Below, in pieces: positions 48,034-57,786 of a stretch of DNA of 64,000 nucleotides. This DNA comes from JBMORL01 sp049322335 (lineage in GTDB: Bacteria; Bacteroidota; Bacteroidia; Flavobacteriales_D; UBA2798), in NCBI GenBank assembly GCA_049322335.1, contig JBMORL010000100.1:1-64000 (forward strand), in the 5' to 3' direction. Below the pieces are notes generated by a model. That model was given only the letters and a program-made list of their open reading frames with translations. It did not search any database and was not told where the DNA came from. How positions within the stretch are numbered: the stretch's first letter is position 1; each line of letters begins with the position of its first letter. A program made the position numbers and the translations under genes.

Positions 48034-49842
48034 ATGAAACCTAAAATAAATCTTAACCGTCCTTCAGTCAGCACTGAAGAAATATTGGCGGGAAAGAATT
48101 TCAATCAGCTGATGGGAAATTATAAACTGCTGGCCAAACCGTTTTATAAATCCGCCTGGTTCATCTCAACGGCCGTTGCCACTGTTGCCACTGTTGCCGT
48201 TGTTGTTACCTTAAACCTTACCAGCGAAAATCCTCCGGCAAATGAGAACGCTGTTGTTGCCACCGAAACCGAAGATTCGGTGAAAAGAACTACTGCGATT
48301 GTGAAGTACGATGAAGATTCTCCCTGTATCAATGCGCCTGTAAAAGGAGCTGAAAAACCTTATTCCGTGTATACTTCGGATGCAGACAAAGAAATAAAAT
48401 TCACTCATTTTACCGGAACAGAAGTAAAAATTCCGGCCGGTGCAATGACGGATGAAGCCGGAAAAACGGTAAACGGAAAAGTGGAAATAAAATACCGCGA
48501 GTTTCATGATGTAGTAGACATTTTCCTCAGCGGAATTCCCATGACCTATGATTCGGCTGGAATACAGTCGCACTTTCAGTCGGCAGGAATGATAGAGATA
48601 CTGGCTTACCAGAACGGAAAGCCATTGCAGCTAAAACCCGAAAAACCTATCGAAATAAAACTCGCATCGCTGCAGCCGGGAACTGAATTCAACGTATATG
48701 CGCTGGATACCGCTTCCAAAAACTGGGTGTTTAAAGGAAAAGATGTGGTGACCAATGCCGGAACTAATGCGAAACCCGTTATGAACGACACTTCTGCCCT
48801 GCTCGCTTTGCACAGGAAAAAAGATGTGGAGTTGGGAAAAATAAAATCTGAAATTCAGAAAGTAGAAAAAGAAATAAAAACATTATCGGCCGAAAAACCG
48901 GTGGAACCAAAAAAAGTAAATTACGGAAAATATAATTTTGATATTGATGTAGACAAAAACGAGTTTCCCGAATTAGCCGTTTTTGAAAATACAAGATTTG
49001 AGGTAGGCCCTGAAAGCAGCCGCGATTTTACTTCTGATTATTATAAAACGGAATGGGAAGACGCACAGCTGAAACCGAACAAAAAAAACGTGAACTACCT
49101 GCTTACGCTGAAAAAAGGAGATCTAAAGAAAACCGTGATCGTTTATCCCGTTTATGACGAGACCAATTACCCGGATGCAAAAGCGAACTTTGATGAAAAG
49201 ATGAAGGGATACAGTGCGAAGCTGGAAGAAAAAGAAAAAAGAAAAAATGAACTCACCGAAGAAGAAAACGCCACCCGTTTGCGCTGGGAGAAAGAAATTA
49301 TTTCCAACCGCCATAAGATGATGAGCGAACTGGAAATGGAAAGGCAACAACGGGAAGTAAACAATAAAACCACCCTGTATGCCAGTGTGGGAAATAACCT
49401 GGGCGATTATGCCGCCAACTTCACCCAATACCGTGTACTTGATGCCAACACTGCCGTAACGCGTACTTTCCAGGCCGATGGTTTTGGAGTATTTAATTGC
49501 GATAATCCCAAACAACTTCCAAAAGGAGAAAGAGTGATCGCTTCTTTCAGCAATAAATTTACCAATGTTTTTTGTAATCCCAATTTTGTTTACCTGATGG
49601 AAAGAAACACCAACTCGGTGTTTACGTATACCCCCGCCACGTATGGCGCATTTAAGTTTGATCCGGATCACGAAAATTTTATTATCACTACGCTGAGTGA
49701 CGGAAGGGTAGCTGTTTTTAGCAGTAAAAGCTTTTCAGAGATGCCCAAACGTATGAGAGAATATAATTTCCAGTTGCATGTATTCAATGAAATTCCGCGA
49801 ACCGAACAAAAAGTAAGGGAGATGCTCGGCATATCTACGTAA
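48034..49842 (+). CDS. large membrane-anchored protein downstream of the sigma factor
   Basis: A 602-residue protein with about 40 cytoplasmic residues, one transmembrane helix (about 42-62, low-complexity AVATVATVAVVVTL) and a periplasmic part of about 540 residues. The first periplasmic section has 'GTEVKIPAGAMTDEAGKTVNGKVEI', like beta-domain proteins with internal repeats. A coiled coil lies at about 395-440 ('KLEEKEKRKNELTEEENATRL'). Position suggests an anti-sigma regulator, but the cytoplasmic part is short and not recognisable. Function unproven. Confidence 0.72.
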   Translation: MKPKINLNRPSVSTEEILAGKNFNQLMGNYKLLAKPFYKSAWFISTAVATVATVAVVVTLNLTSENPPANENAVVATETEDSVKRTTAIVKYDEDSPCINAPVKGAEKPYSVYTSDADKEIKFTHFTGTEVKIPAGAMTDEAGKTVNGKVEIKYREFHDVVDIFLSGIPMTYDSAGIQSHFQSAGMIEILAYQNGKPLQLKPEKPIEIKLASLQPGTEFNVYALDTASKNWVFKGKDVVTNAGTNAKPVMNDTSALLALHRKKDVELGKIKSEIQKVEKEIKTLSAEKPVEPKKVNYGKYNFDIDVDKNEFPELAVFENTRFEVGPESSRDFTSDYYKTEWEDAQLKPNKKNVNYLLTLKKGDLKKTVIVYPVYDETNYPDAKANFDEKMKGYSAKLEEKEKRKNELTEEENATRLRWEKEIISNRHKMMSELEMERQQREVNNKTTLYASVGNNLGDYAANFTQYRVLDANTAVTRTFQADGFGVFNCDNPKQLPKGERVIASFSNKFTNVFCNPNFVYLMERNTNSVFTYTPATYGAFKFDPDHENFIITTLSDGRVAVFSSKSFSEMPKRMREYNFQLHVFNEIPRTEQKVREMLGIST

Positions 49843-49850
49843 TTTTTCTA

Positions 49851-50648
49851 ATGAGGAAATGGTTTACGATACTCCTGTTCTTTTTCTCAGCTGTTGGCTG
49901 GGCACAGGAGCAATTTACCGGGACCATCCGTGTACGTAAGCCGCAGGACGTTACACCAAAAATAGCTGGTAAGGCAGGGGGAGTTATCACTCCCGAAGAA
50001 TTTTGCATATCAGACGGTATTTATGTTACCGCCAAAGGAGTAAAAGTCACTTCATTCGAAATTGCTTATGGTGATAACGAAAGTTTCGTGGAAGGACACC
50101 AGATGACGCCAGCCATTTGCTCGGCAGTAGCAAAAATTCAAACCGGGCAAAAAATTTCCATCTACAATATCAGGGCAAAAGATTCGCTGGGAAGGGAAGT
50201 TACACTTACTCCAATGCTGTTTGAGATAGCTAATAATTTTAATGAAGTAACCCAACCCAAAGAAGTTATCTCTGTCGAAAAAACATGGGGACTCGCGCAT
50301 CTCGGAAAATTTTTTGGCACCAACGAAACGATGGGCGATGGATTAACAAGAATTTATCTTGTTTTCAATTCTGATTATACGGTTTGGTATTTTCATCATA
50401 AAACCCATCCCAATGCCGTAAAAGCCATGATTGATTTTGAAAAAGCAGACGGGAAAAAAAATCACGGCACATTTGAGATCACCGATAACAAATACATAAA
50501 AGTGAATTTGGATGATTCACTTTTCAAATTCGACCTTGACGGGGAAATTCTTAAAACCGGGATAAAATTCACCATCACCACGCTTACGGAAGATGAAGGT
50601 AATTCCTTTTTCGTCATTCCGCTGGGAGATCGGTTGATCTGGGATTGA
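49851..50648 (+). CDS. secreted protein with GldM-D4-like domain
   Basis: A 265-residue exported protein (signal peptide ending near GWAQ at 19). Residues about 40-130 match the pattern of the last GldM domain: 'GGVITPEEF', 'VKVTSFEIAYGD', 'GQKISIYNIRAKDSLGREV' and 'LTPMLFEIAN'. The second half is a beta-rich domain without a recognised family. Full-length GldM has a membrane helix and four domains; this is a soluble, single-domain derivative. It lies 8 bases after the membrane protein gene, so it belongs to the sigma-factor operon. Confidence 0.7.
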   Translation: MRKWFTILLFFFSAVGWAQEQFTGTIRVRKPQDVTPKIAGKAGGVITPEEFCISDGIYVTAKGVKVTSFEIAYGDNESFVEGHQMTPAICSAVAKIQTGQKISIYNIRAKDSLGREVTLTPMLFEIANNFNEVTQPKEVISVEKTWGLAHLGKFFGTNETMGDGLTRIYLVFNSDYTVWYFHHKTHPNAVKAMIDFEKADGKKNHGTFEITDNKYIKVNLDDSLFKFDLDGEILKTGIKFTITTLTEDEGNSFFVIPLGDRLIWD

Positions 50649-50702
50649 GAATTGATTGTTAGAAACTAGTGGAGGGAAAATGGATAATACTTTTCCACTA
50701 TT

Positions 50703-50754
50703 CCTCTCCTCCTCCGTGTATTTCTCTGCGTCCTCCGCGGTTTCTGTATTTCAC
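50703..50754. repeat. word-like repeat (TCTCTGCGTCCTCCGCGG type)
   Basis: CCTCTCCTCCTCCGTGTATT and TCTCTGCGTCCTCCGCGGTT repeat CTC/TCCGC words between the GldM-like gene and prmC. An imperfect inverted repeat TAGTGG (50667-50672) / CCACTA (50695-50700) precedes it. Confidence 0.5.
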
Positions 50755-50796
50755 ACGAATTATGCAACGAAGAAAAACTAATACAATGAAAACCCA

Positions 50797-51633
50797 CTAA
50801 CCCAGCTTACCGAAAACCATCCTCTCTTTTTCCTGCATATCTTTCACTACTTCCACTTCACCAAAGCCATTCTCTTCCATTAGCTGCTTCACATCCTTCG
50901 CAAAATTTTCATGTACTTCAAAAAATAATTTTCCATTCCTTTTCAGTTTTTCTTTTGCAAAAAGAGAAATGGCTATGTAAAATTTTAAGGGCTCGTTATC
51001 TGGTGAAAAAAGAGCAATATGCGGTTCAAAATCCACTACGTTTTTGTGAAGAATATTTTTTTCCTTTTCGGGAATATAGGGCGGATTGCTTATAATAATA
51101 TCCGCTTTTCCTTCCATAACATCTTTCCCTGATAAAATATCATGATGAAAAAACTGTATTTCCACTCCGTTTATCTCCGCATTTTTTTTCGCCACCACCA
51201 GTGCAGCTTCCGAAACGTCCGTAGCCATCACCACCGAATCAGGAATAGTTTTTTTAAGTGCTGCAGGAATACATCCCGAACCTGTTCCTATATCAAGAAT
51301 CACCGGTGAAGAAAGATGATTTTTTTTGCAATCATTTATAACAAGATGCACCAGTTCTTCCGTTTCCGGACGCGGGATAAGTACCGATTCGTTCACAAAG
51401 AATTTCAATCCGTAAAATTCCGTTTCACCTAACACATATTGCAAAGGTTTCCCGGTTTTTAATTCTTTCAGTGCAAAATGAAATTTCAGCAGCTCGGATT
51501 CTGAAAGCCCGGTATTTTCATTTTCTTTCAGCTGAAACCGGTTCCAGTTTTTGAAATGCTGAAAAACCAGGAAAGTGATATTTTCGGCCTCGCGGGAGTC
51601 GTATAATTTTTCCAGTTCATTGATAAAAATCAT
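50797..51633 (-). CDS. prmC: release factor glutamine methyltransferase
   Basis: A 278-residue enzyme, counted from ATG 51633, that methylates the GGQ glutamine of peptide release factors. The catalytic motif NPPY lies in 'IIISNPPYIPEKE' and the SAM loop is 'ILDIGTGSGCIPAALKK'. The N-terminal helical domain starts 'MIFINELEKLYDSREAENI', the family's usual beginning. A longer frame to 51666 or 51699 is possible but adds residues not expected from family length. Confidence 0.93.
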   Translation of the reverse strand: MIFINELEKLYDSREAENITFLVFQHFKNWNRFQLKENENTGLSESELLKFHFALKELKTGKPLQYVLGETEFYGLKFFVNESVLIPRPETEELVHLVINDCKKNHLSSPVILDIGTGSGCIPAALKKTIPDSVVMATDVSEAALVVAKKNAEINGVEIQFFHHDILSGKDVMEGKADIIISNPPYIPEKEKNILHKNVVDFEPHIALFSPDNEPLKFYIAISLFAKEKLKRNGKLFFEVHENFAKDVKQLMEENGFGEVEVVKDMQEKERMVFGKLG

Positions 51634-51688
51634 CCGTATGTGGCCTGACTGGTTGGTGGAAAACATGTTAAATACCCCTTTGGGATAG

Positions 51689-51696
51689 TAAATTTG
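51689..51696 (+). promoter_or_regulatory. -7 promoter element of ribD
   Basis: TAAATTTG is a perfect TAnnTTTG, 43 bases before the GTG start of ribD, leaving a leader of roughly 37 bases. Confidence 0.45.
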
Positions 51697-51739
51697 CAAA
51701 GAAAGTTTAACATTCGGTTGAAATTCCTATATTAGTCCT

Positions 51740-52792
51740 GTGAATCAGCACGAACCCTTCATGCAGCGATGTTTCAGCCTGGCTTCCAAAGGCCTGGGAA
51801 TGGTGGCGCCTAACCCTATTGTGGGAGCGGTGATCGTTCATGAAGGTAAAATTATTGCCGATGGACACCATTATGTTTATGGCGGCCCGCATGCCGAAGT
51901 GGTGGCCATACGCAATGTGTTGTTCGAAGAAATGGAATTGCTCCCCCACTCTACTTTGTATGTTAACCTTGAGCCTTGTTCGCATTTTGGAAAAACTCCG
52001 CCCTGCACGAATTTAATTTTGGAACATAATATTCCGCGGGTAGTGATCTCGTGTATTGATACCAACGAAAAAGTAGCCGGAAAAGGAGTGGAAAAGTTAC
52101 AACAAGCCGGTGTGGAAGTTACAACCGGTGTTCTCGAAAAAGAAGGAAGATTGCTGAACCGCAGATTTTTTACCTGCACCGAAAAAAAACGTCCCTACAT
52201 CATTCTCAAATGGGCGCAAACCGCTGACGGTTATATTGACAAGGAAAGGACAGAAAACACTCCGCACCAGAATAAAATTTCAGGTGAACCCGCATTGAAA
52301 ATGGTACACCAGTGGAGAACAGAAGAAGCGGCCATTCTCGTTGGAAAAAATACCATCCTCAACGACAATCCGCTGCTCACCGCACGTGAACAACCGGGAA
52401 GACAACCGTTGAGAGTGGTAATCGATAAAAACCTGGAGATATCTCCTTTGTTCAACGTATTTAACCCTGATGCAAAAACACTTGTTTTCAATGCAGTGAA
52501 AGACCAGCAAATGGGACAGGTTAGTTTCAAAAAAATCGATTTCACCGATCCGTTGGCTGAAATCCTGTCTGCGTTATATGATATGGAAATTCAAAGCGTG
52601 ATGGTGGAAGGTGGAAGATTTACCCTCGATCGTTTCATTGAACATGATCTTTGGGATGAAGTGCGCGTGCTGACCAATAAAAAATTATTCTATAAAGGAT
52701 TGAAAGCACCTGTTTTCAATGTTATTCCTGCGGCCGTTACCAAGGCTGGTGAAGATATGTTGTCGGTTTACTATAACAAACTGCTGAAGTGA
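51740..52792 (+). CDS. ribD: bifunctional riboflavin biosynthesis deaminase-reductase
   Basis: A 350-residue cytoplasmic enzyme performing two consecutive early steps of riboflavin synthesis. The deaminase half (1-145) has the zinc motif 'GGPHAEVVAI' (HAE) and 'LEPCSHFGKTPPC' (PCxxxGxxPPC). The reductase half (150-350) has 'QTADGYID' and the NADPH-binding 'GKNTILNDNPLLTAR'. Start is GTG. The TGA stop overlaps the transporter start. Confidence 0.95.
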   Translation: MNQHEPFMQRCFSLASKGLGMVAPNPIVGAVIVHEGKIIADGHHYVYGGPHAEVVAIRNVLFEEMELLPHSTLYVNLEPCSHFGKTPPCTNLILEHNIPRVVISCIDTNEKVAGKGVEKLQQAGVEVTTGVLEKEGRLLNRRFFTCTEKKRPYIILKWAQTADGYIDKERTENTPHQNKISGEPALKMVHQWRTEEAAILVGKNTILNDNPLLTAREQPGRQPLRVVIDKNLEISPLFNVFNPDAKTLVFNAVKDQQMGQVSFKKIDFTDPLAEILSALYDMEIQSVMVEGGRFTLDRFIEHDLWDEVRVLTNKKLFYKGLKAPVFNVIPAAVTKAGEDMLSVYYNKLLK

Positions 52793-53658
52793 TTTTTCTT
52801 TTTCTCAGCATATTTTTTTCTACCATTCTTCTTGTGTATTTCAAGTTTTTTGAAAAATACAGGGTGAATTTATTGCAAGCCATTGTTTTTAATTACATCA
52901 CTGCTTCCGTCACCGGTTTTCTTATGAGCGGAATCACTCCCGAGCCTCAGAAATGGCTCGCCTCTCCCTGGTTTTTTTATGCTGCACTTATCGGATTGAT
53001 TTTTATTGTCCTCTTTTTTATCCTGGGAGTAAGCTCGCAAAAAGCAGGCATCACCATTACATCTGTAGCCAACAAAATGTCGCTGGTGATACCCGTTACT
53101 ATTGCGTTTATCCTGTATAACGAACCGGTGACTGCTTATAAGATAGCCGGTATTGCTCTTGCATTGGCAGGAATCTGGTTTACCTCTCAAAAATCCGGAG
53201 CATCCTTACTTACTGATAAACGTTCATTGTTGCTTCCCCTGCTTATTTTTGCAGGAAGCGGTATCTCGGATGCATTGATCAATCACGTGAATAAAAACTT
53301 TTCACTGATGGTCACCCCCGAATATTTCACTGCTGTTCTTTTCACCTCCAGCGCCTTTTTCGGAATAATTTTCCTGAGCTTCGACCTGCTGAACAGAAAA
53401 AATAAATTACAACTGAAAAATATCCTGTGGGGAATCGCATTGGGAGTTCCCAACTATTTTTCCATTCACTTTCTGTTTTTAGCGTTAAAAGAATCTCCCT
53501 GGGACAGTTCGGTAGTGTATCCGCTCAACAACATGGGAATCGTAGTGCTTTCCGCCTTATTCGGAATAGCTATTTATAAAGAACGTTTTTCCATTGTCAA
53601 CTGGATCGGTATTCTTATTTCAATAGCCGCTATCGCCATAATTTCTTTCGGGCAATGA
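52789..53658 (+). CDS. EamA/DMT-superfamily transporter
   Basis: A 289-residue inner-membrane protein with about 10 transmembrane segments in two EamA-like halves. It begins GTG ATT inside the ribD stop region, with a 4-base overlap. 'LVIPVTIAFILYNEPVTAYK' near 100 and 'LSALFGIAIYKERFSIVNWIG' near 258 are the paired EamA C-terminal signatures. Substrate cannot be deduced; proximity to ribD does not prove a flavin role. It overlaps the IMPACT gene start by 4 bases. Confidence 0.85.
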   Translation: MIFLFLSIFFSTILLVYFKFFEKYRVNLLQAIVFNYITASVTGFLMSGITPEPQKWLASPWFFYAALIGLIFIVLFFILGVSSQKAGITITSVANKMSLVIPVTIAFILYNEPVTAYKIAGIALALAGIWFTSQKSGASLLTDKRSLLLPLLIFAGSGISDALINHVNKNFSLMVTPEYFTAVLFTSSAFFGIIFLSFDLLNRKNKLQLKNILWGIALGVPNYFSIHFLFLALKESPWDSSVVYPLNNMGIVVLSALFGIAIYKERFSIVNWIGILISIAAIAIISFGQ

Positions 53659-54254
53659 TCACCACCTATAAAACCATAGCGTTTAAAAGTGAAGGATTGT
53701 ATAAGGAAAAAGGAAGTAAATTCATCGCTTATGCATTCCCCGTTAGTAGTGAAAAGGAAATAAAAGAAATAGTAGCGACATTAAAAAAAGAATTTCACGA
53801 TGCCCGCCACCATTGTTTCGCTTTCCGGCTGGGCGCAGATATGAATTTTTTTCGCAGTAATGATGATGGCGAACCTTCGGGAACAGCAGGAAAACCCATC
53901 CTCGGACAAATTCAATCGTTTGGTGTTACTAATGTGCTGATTGTTGTGGTTCGCTACTTTGGCGGAACCAAACTGGGCGTTGGCGGACTTATTCAGGCTT
54001 ATCGTGAAGCGGCAAAGGATGCGCTGGCAAAAGCAGAAATAATCGAAAAAAATGTGGAGAAACAGTATGAACTGGAATTCAGCTACGAACAACTACCGGA
54101 AGTGATGAAAACACTAAAATCAGTGAATGCCGGCATTACAAAACAGGAAACCGGTGAAAAATACCTGCTTTTTTGTTCCGTTTCCCTTATAAACAGCCCG
54201 GTTTTCGAAGAAAAATTAAAGCGATTGCCTAACTTTGAAATGAAATTCCACTGA
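53655..54254 (+). CDS. YigZ/IMPACT-family protein
   Basis: A 199-residue cytoplasmic protein with an N-terminal RNase PH-like IMPACT domain ('DARHHCFAFRLGADMNFFRS', 'NDDGEPSGTAGKPIL', 'VVRYFGGTKLGVGGLIQAYR') and a C-terminal ferredoxin-like DUF1949-type domain (about 135-199). Family members modulate ribosome or kinase-related translation control. The gene is in a chain of tightly spaced genes from ribD to the HMG-CoA lyase-like gene. Confidence 0.92.
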   Translation: MITTYKTIAFKSEGLYKEKGSKFIAYAFPVSSEKEIKEIVATLKKEFHDARHHCFAFRLGADMNFFRSNDDGEPSGTAGKPILGQIQSFGVTNVLIVVVRYFGGTKLGVGGLIQAYREAAKDALAKAEIIEKNVEKQYELEFSYEQLPEVMKTLKSVNAGITKQETGEKYLLFCSVSLINSPVFEEKLKRLPNFEMKFH

Positions 54255-54257
54255 ATA

Positions 54258-55952
54258 ATGCGGTATTTTCTGCTCCTGCTAATGTTTTCTGCCACAACGG
54301 TTTTTTCGCAATCGTTTAAATCGTCATTGCCTGACATTACTACTGAAGAAAAAACACCCCCCCTGTTACAGGAAAAAGTGTTTTACGGAACAGATGCTTT
54401 TATTATTGAAAAAAAACTGGAAGAACGTTTTCACTGCCAGTTGAAACAAGACTATTTTATTGAAAGTCCCTATGCGTTGCATTATACGTTCCGTCAAACC
54501 GTCAGCGAAATTCCGGTTTATGGAAAATTTATAAAGATCAATCTTGACAAAGCAGGAAATTCAGTTTCGTTATCCGTCCAATTATCCTGTTCTCCTGTTG
54601 CTGCTTCAGTTCAAACAGGAAATGTTTGGATAGAAAAAGAAAATAAATTAATTCCGGGAATAAAAAAAATAATTTGTTATGACCAGTTTTGCGAGGACAT
54701 TGTTTATGGCCAAAATGGTGAAATAATAAGCAGAATTCCATTGAGTTTATCTAAAACAAAAGGAAGAAGTACAGACACCACCATTTCTGTCACCGTTTTT
54801 ATTCCCGATCCGCTTACATCGGCCAATGTGAATTATGGCGCACCTTATTCCGATCAGAATAATGCAGAAGTAACCGAACTGAACGCACAATTGTTTCCGT
54901 CAGCCACCACCGGTTCTATTTCCAATGATACATTTTACCTCGAAAATTCATTTGTAAAAATTACCGACCACAGTTTACCTTCCGTTGCCCCACCGTGGAG
55001 TATGAATTCTTCTTTTCTTTTCACAAGAGGAAACGCGAATTTCGAAGAAACCCATATTTTGTTTCATATCACCCGGCAGCAGCAATGGATACAATTACTG
55101 GGTTTTACCAATCTCGTCAACTACCAGATTCATGCTGATGCACACGGATTAAATGGTGCAGACAATTCCAATTTTAATCCCGCTTCTTCTCCACCGCGGC
55201 TTACATTTGGTGACGGAGGCGTTGATGATGGCGAAGATGCCGATGTTATTCTCCACGAATACGCGCATGCCGTTAGTTACTCGGCAGCACCCGGAACAAC
55301 CGTGGGAAATGAACGCCTTGCCATTGAAGAAGGAAACGCTGATTATTTTGCCGCTTCCTGGTCCAAAAGCATCGATCCGTATAACTGGCAAAATGTGTAT
55401 TCGTGGGACGGACACAATGAATTCTGGGCCGGAAGAATGGTGCAAAGTATCAAAACCTATCCCGCAGATATTACCGGTAATTTTTACCAGGATGCGGAAA
55501 TATGGTCATCAACACTGATGCAGATATGGGATGACATCGGCAGAACCAACACCGACCGAATACTGCTGCAATCCCTTTACAGTTATACTTCCAACATGAC
55601 TATGCCACAGGCCGCCACATTATTTATTCAGGCTGACAGCTTATTGAACGGTGGTGCCAATTATATTGCTATCTGCACCCGTTTTTCTGATCGTGGAATT
55701 TTAAACTGTCCGCTTGAAATTTCTGAACAAAATAATGATTCGCCTGTTATTTTGTTTAACAACGGACTTGAAGTAATCTTTCCATCCTCCACACTTTCAG
55801 AGATCATGATTTATGATATTACCGGAAAACTGGTTTTGCAGAAAAAATATAATTCGGACAAACTAATTATCCAATTACCCGAAACCGGTGTTTATATTGC
55901 TAAAGTTTTATTTGAAGGAAAAGTGCTGCACACGAAATTCGTACAATTATGA
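54258..55952 (+). CDS. secreted M36-like (fungalysin-type) metallopeptidase with type IX sorting signal
   Basis: A 564-residue exported zinc protease. The signal peptide ends near TVFSQ (20). The prodomain-like region (about 30-180) is followed by the catalytic domain with 'HEYAHAVSYS' (HExxH near 335) and the third ligand in 'AIEEGNADYFAA'. A type IX C-terminal domain (about 485-564, 'EIMIYDITGKLVLQKKY', 'PETGVYIAKVLFEG') directs export through the outer membrane. It should digest extracellular protein. It overlaps the M42-like gene by 4 bases. Confidence 0.88.
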   Translation: MRYFLLLLMFSATTVFSQSFKSSLPDITTEEKTPPLLQEKVFYGTDAFIIEKKLEERFHCQLKQDYFIESPYALHYTFRQTVSEIPVYGKFIKINLDKAGNSVSLSVQLSCSPVAASVQTGNVWIEKENKLIPGIKKIICYDQFCEDIVYGQNGEIISRIPLSLSKTKGRSTDTTISVTVFIPDPLTSANVNYGAPYSDQNNAEVTELNAQLFPSATTGSISNDTFYLENSFVKITDHSLPSVAPPWSMNSSFLFTRGNANFEETHILFHITRQQQWIQLLGFTNLVNYQIHADAHGLNGADNSNFNPASSPPRLTFGDGGVDDGEDADVILHEYAHAVSYSAAPGTTVGNERLAIEEGNADYFAASWSKSIDPYNWQNVYSWDGHNEFWAGRMVQSIKTYPADITGNFYQDAEIWSSTLMQIWDDIGRTNTDRILLQSLYSYTSNMTMPQAATLFIQADSLLNGGANYIAICTRFSDRGILNCPLEISEQNNDSPVILFNNGLEVIFPSSTLSEIMIYDITGKLVLQKKYNSDKLIIQLPETGVYIAKVLFEGKVLHTKFVQL

Positions 55953-56872
55953 GATTACTTAAACAATTATGTTCCATACAGGCCACCAGCGGAGACGAAT
56001 CGGCCATGGCAGACTTTTTGCTCGATTATATAAAGAAAAATTCGAAAAACTGGAAAGTAAAACCGGTGATTTACTCAGGTGAACAGTGGCAGGAAAACAT
56101 TATTCTTGTATTCGGCCAACCGAAAACAGCTGTTTATGCGCATATCGATTCCATTGGCTATACAACGGGGTACAACCGCAACCTGATCAAAATAGGCGGC
56201 CCGCATAATATAGACGGAACAAAACTCGTTGGAAAAGATTCGAAGGGAAAAATTGAAGCCGAACTGATGGTAATAGAAAACCAGGATGGCTCGCGCACAC
56301 TGGAATATTTATTTAAACGCGATATTGAAAGGGGAACTCCGCTTACATTCAAACCCAACTGGCGGGAGACAAAAGATTTTGTGCAATGCTGTTACATGGA
56401 CAACCGTCTTGGTGTTTGGACTGCGCTAAAAATGGCAGGAACACTGGAAAACGGGGCAATCGTTTTTTCCACTTATGAAGAACATGGCGGAGGATCGGTG
56501 GGATACATTGCGCGTTTTCTGCAGGAGAAATACGGTATCAGGCAGTCACTTGTAGCTGATATCACGTGGGTGACCAAAGGCGTAAAACACGGAAAAGGTG
56601 TAGCTGTTTCCATGCGCGATTCGGGAATACCCAGAAGAAAATTTGTAAACCGGATCATTACTCTCGCAAAAAAAAGTAAAATTCCGTTTCAGCTGGAAGT
56701 GGAAAGTGCGGGAGGAAGCGATGGTACCGAGATCCAGAAAAGCAATAACATCATCGACTGGTGTTTTATTGGCGCTCCCGAAGACCATGTACATTCTCCT
56801 GATGAGATCGTACACAAAAAAGATATCAAAGCCATGGTGGATTTATACATTTACCTGATGAAACATTTATAA
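55949..56872 (+). CDS. M42/M20-like aminopeptidase
   Basis: A 307-residue metallopeptidase-fold protein. 'VYAHIDSIGY' (HxD, metal ligands) lies near 63, 'MDNRLGVWTAL' near 150, 'TYEEHGGGS' (catalytic EE) near 178, 'VADITWVTKGVKHGKG' near 205 and the last ligand His in 'PEDHVHSPDE' near 284. The pattern suits a cobalt/zinc aminopeptidase of the M42-like group, with a shorter dimerisation insert. It probably works in the cytoplasm on peptides released by the secreted M36-like peptidase encoded just upstream; that link is inference. Confidence 0.85.
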   Translation: MRLLKQLCSIQATSGDESAMADFLLDYIKKNSKNWKVKPVIYSGEQWQENIILVFGQPKTAVYAHIDSIGYTTGYNRNLIKIGGPHNIDGTKLVGKDSKGKIEAELMVIENQDGSRTLEYLFKRDIERGTPLTFKPNWRETKDFVQCCYMDNRLGVWTALKMAGTLENGAIVFSTYEEHGGGSVGYIARFLQEKYGIRQSLVADITWVTKGVKHGKGVAVSMRDSGIPRRKFVNRIITLAKKSKIPFQLEVESAGGSDGTEIQKSNNIIDWCFIGAPEDHVHSPDEIVHKKDIKAMVDLYIYLMKHL

Positions 56873-57732
56873 TGGAAAAAGTAAAAATCATAGAATGTCC
56901 GCGCGATGCCATGCAAGGCATAACGGAATTTATTCCCACCGAAAAAAAAATCAGCTACATCAATCAATTACTGAAATGCGGCTTCGACACCATTGACTTC
57001 GGAAGTTTTGTCAGCCCGAAAGCCATTCCGCAGATGCGTGATACTGCTGAAGTACTGGAGTCGTTAGACCTCGGAGCAGGCAATTCAAAACTACTGGCCA
57101 TTGTAGCCAACACCCGCGGAGCAGAAGACGCCTGCCGTTTTGAGGAAATAGACTTTCTTGGTTTTCCCTTTTCCATTTCCGAAACCTTCCAGCAGCGAAA
57201 TACCAACTCTTCTATTGCTGAATCGATGGTGCGTGTGCAGGAAATTCAGAACCTTTGTGTAAAACACAACAAGCAATTAGTCGTTTACATTTCCATGGCT
57301 TTCGGAAATCCCTATGGCGACCCCTGGAACAGTGATGTGGCTCTTCACTGGGTGAAAGAACTGCACGAAAAACAGGGGATAAAAATTATGGCACTTTCTG
57401 ATACCATAGGTGTATCCGATCCGGAAAACATCCGTTATATGTTCAGCTCGCTGATTCCCGCTTTCGGAAAAGTAGAATTCGGGGCGCACCTGCATACTAC
57501 TCCTGATAAATGGGAAGAAAAAGTTCATGCTGCCTGGCAATCGGGATGCAGGCGTTTTGACGGAGCCATAAAAGGATTCGGAGGATGTCCTATGGCAACA
57601 GATAAACTAACGGGCAATATGCCTACCGAGCAGATGTTAATTTATTTTAACAAACATAAAATTGAAACCGGGGTAAGTGAAAAAGAATTCGCTGCAGCAA
57701 TGGCTATGACAGGAGAAGTTTTTCCGCATTGA
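56872..57732 (+). CDS. HMG-CoA lyase-like enzyme (DRE-TIM aldolase)
   Basis: A 286-residue DRE-TIM metallolyase. The start 'IIECPRDAMQGITEFIPTEK' holds the R-D catalytic pair, 'GAHLHTTPDKW' the metal-binding HxH and 'GFGGCPMATDKLTGNMPTE' the catalytic cysteine loop of hydroxymethylglutaryl-CoA lyase. It would split HMG-CoA into acetyl-CoA and acetoacetate in leucine breakdown, although related citramalate or aldolase activities are possible. It overlaps the preceding stop by 1 base and ends the ribD-to-lyase run of adjoining genes. Confidence 0.9.
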   Translation: MEKVKIIECPRDAMQGITEFIPTEKKISYINQLLKCGFDTIDFGSFVSPKAIPQMRDTAEVLESLDLGAGNSKLLAIVANTRGAEDACRFEEIDFLGFPFSISETFQQRNTNSSIAESMVRVQEIQNLCVKHNKQLVVYISMAFGNPYGDPWNSDVALHWVKELHEKQGIKIMALSDTIGVSDPENIRYMFSSLIPAFGKVEFGAHLHTTPDKWEEKVHAAWQSGCRRFDGAIKGFGGCPMATDKLTGNMPTEQMLIYFNKHKIETGVSEKEFAAAMAMTGEVFPH

Positions 57733-57786
57733 ACCTTTCAGGTTAAAAATCCGTATAAATATTGTGAATATTATTAAACACATCAT

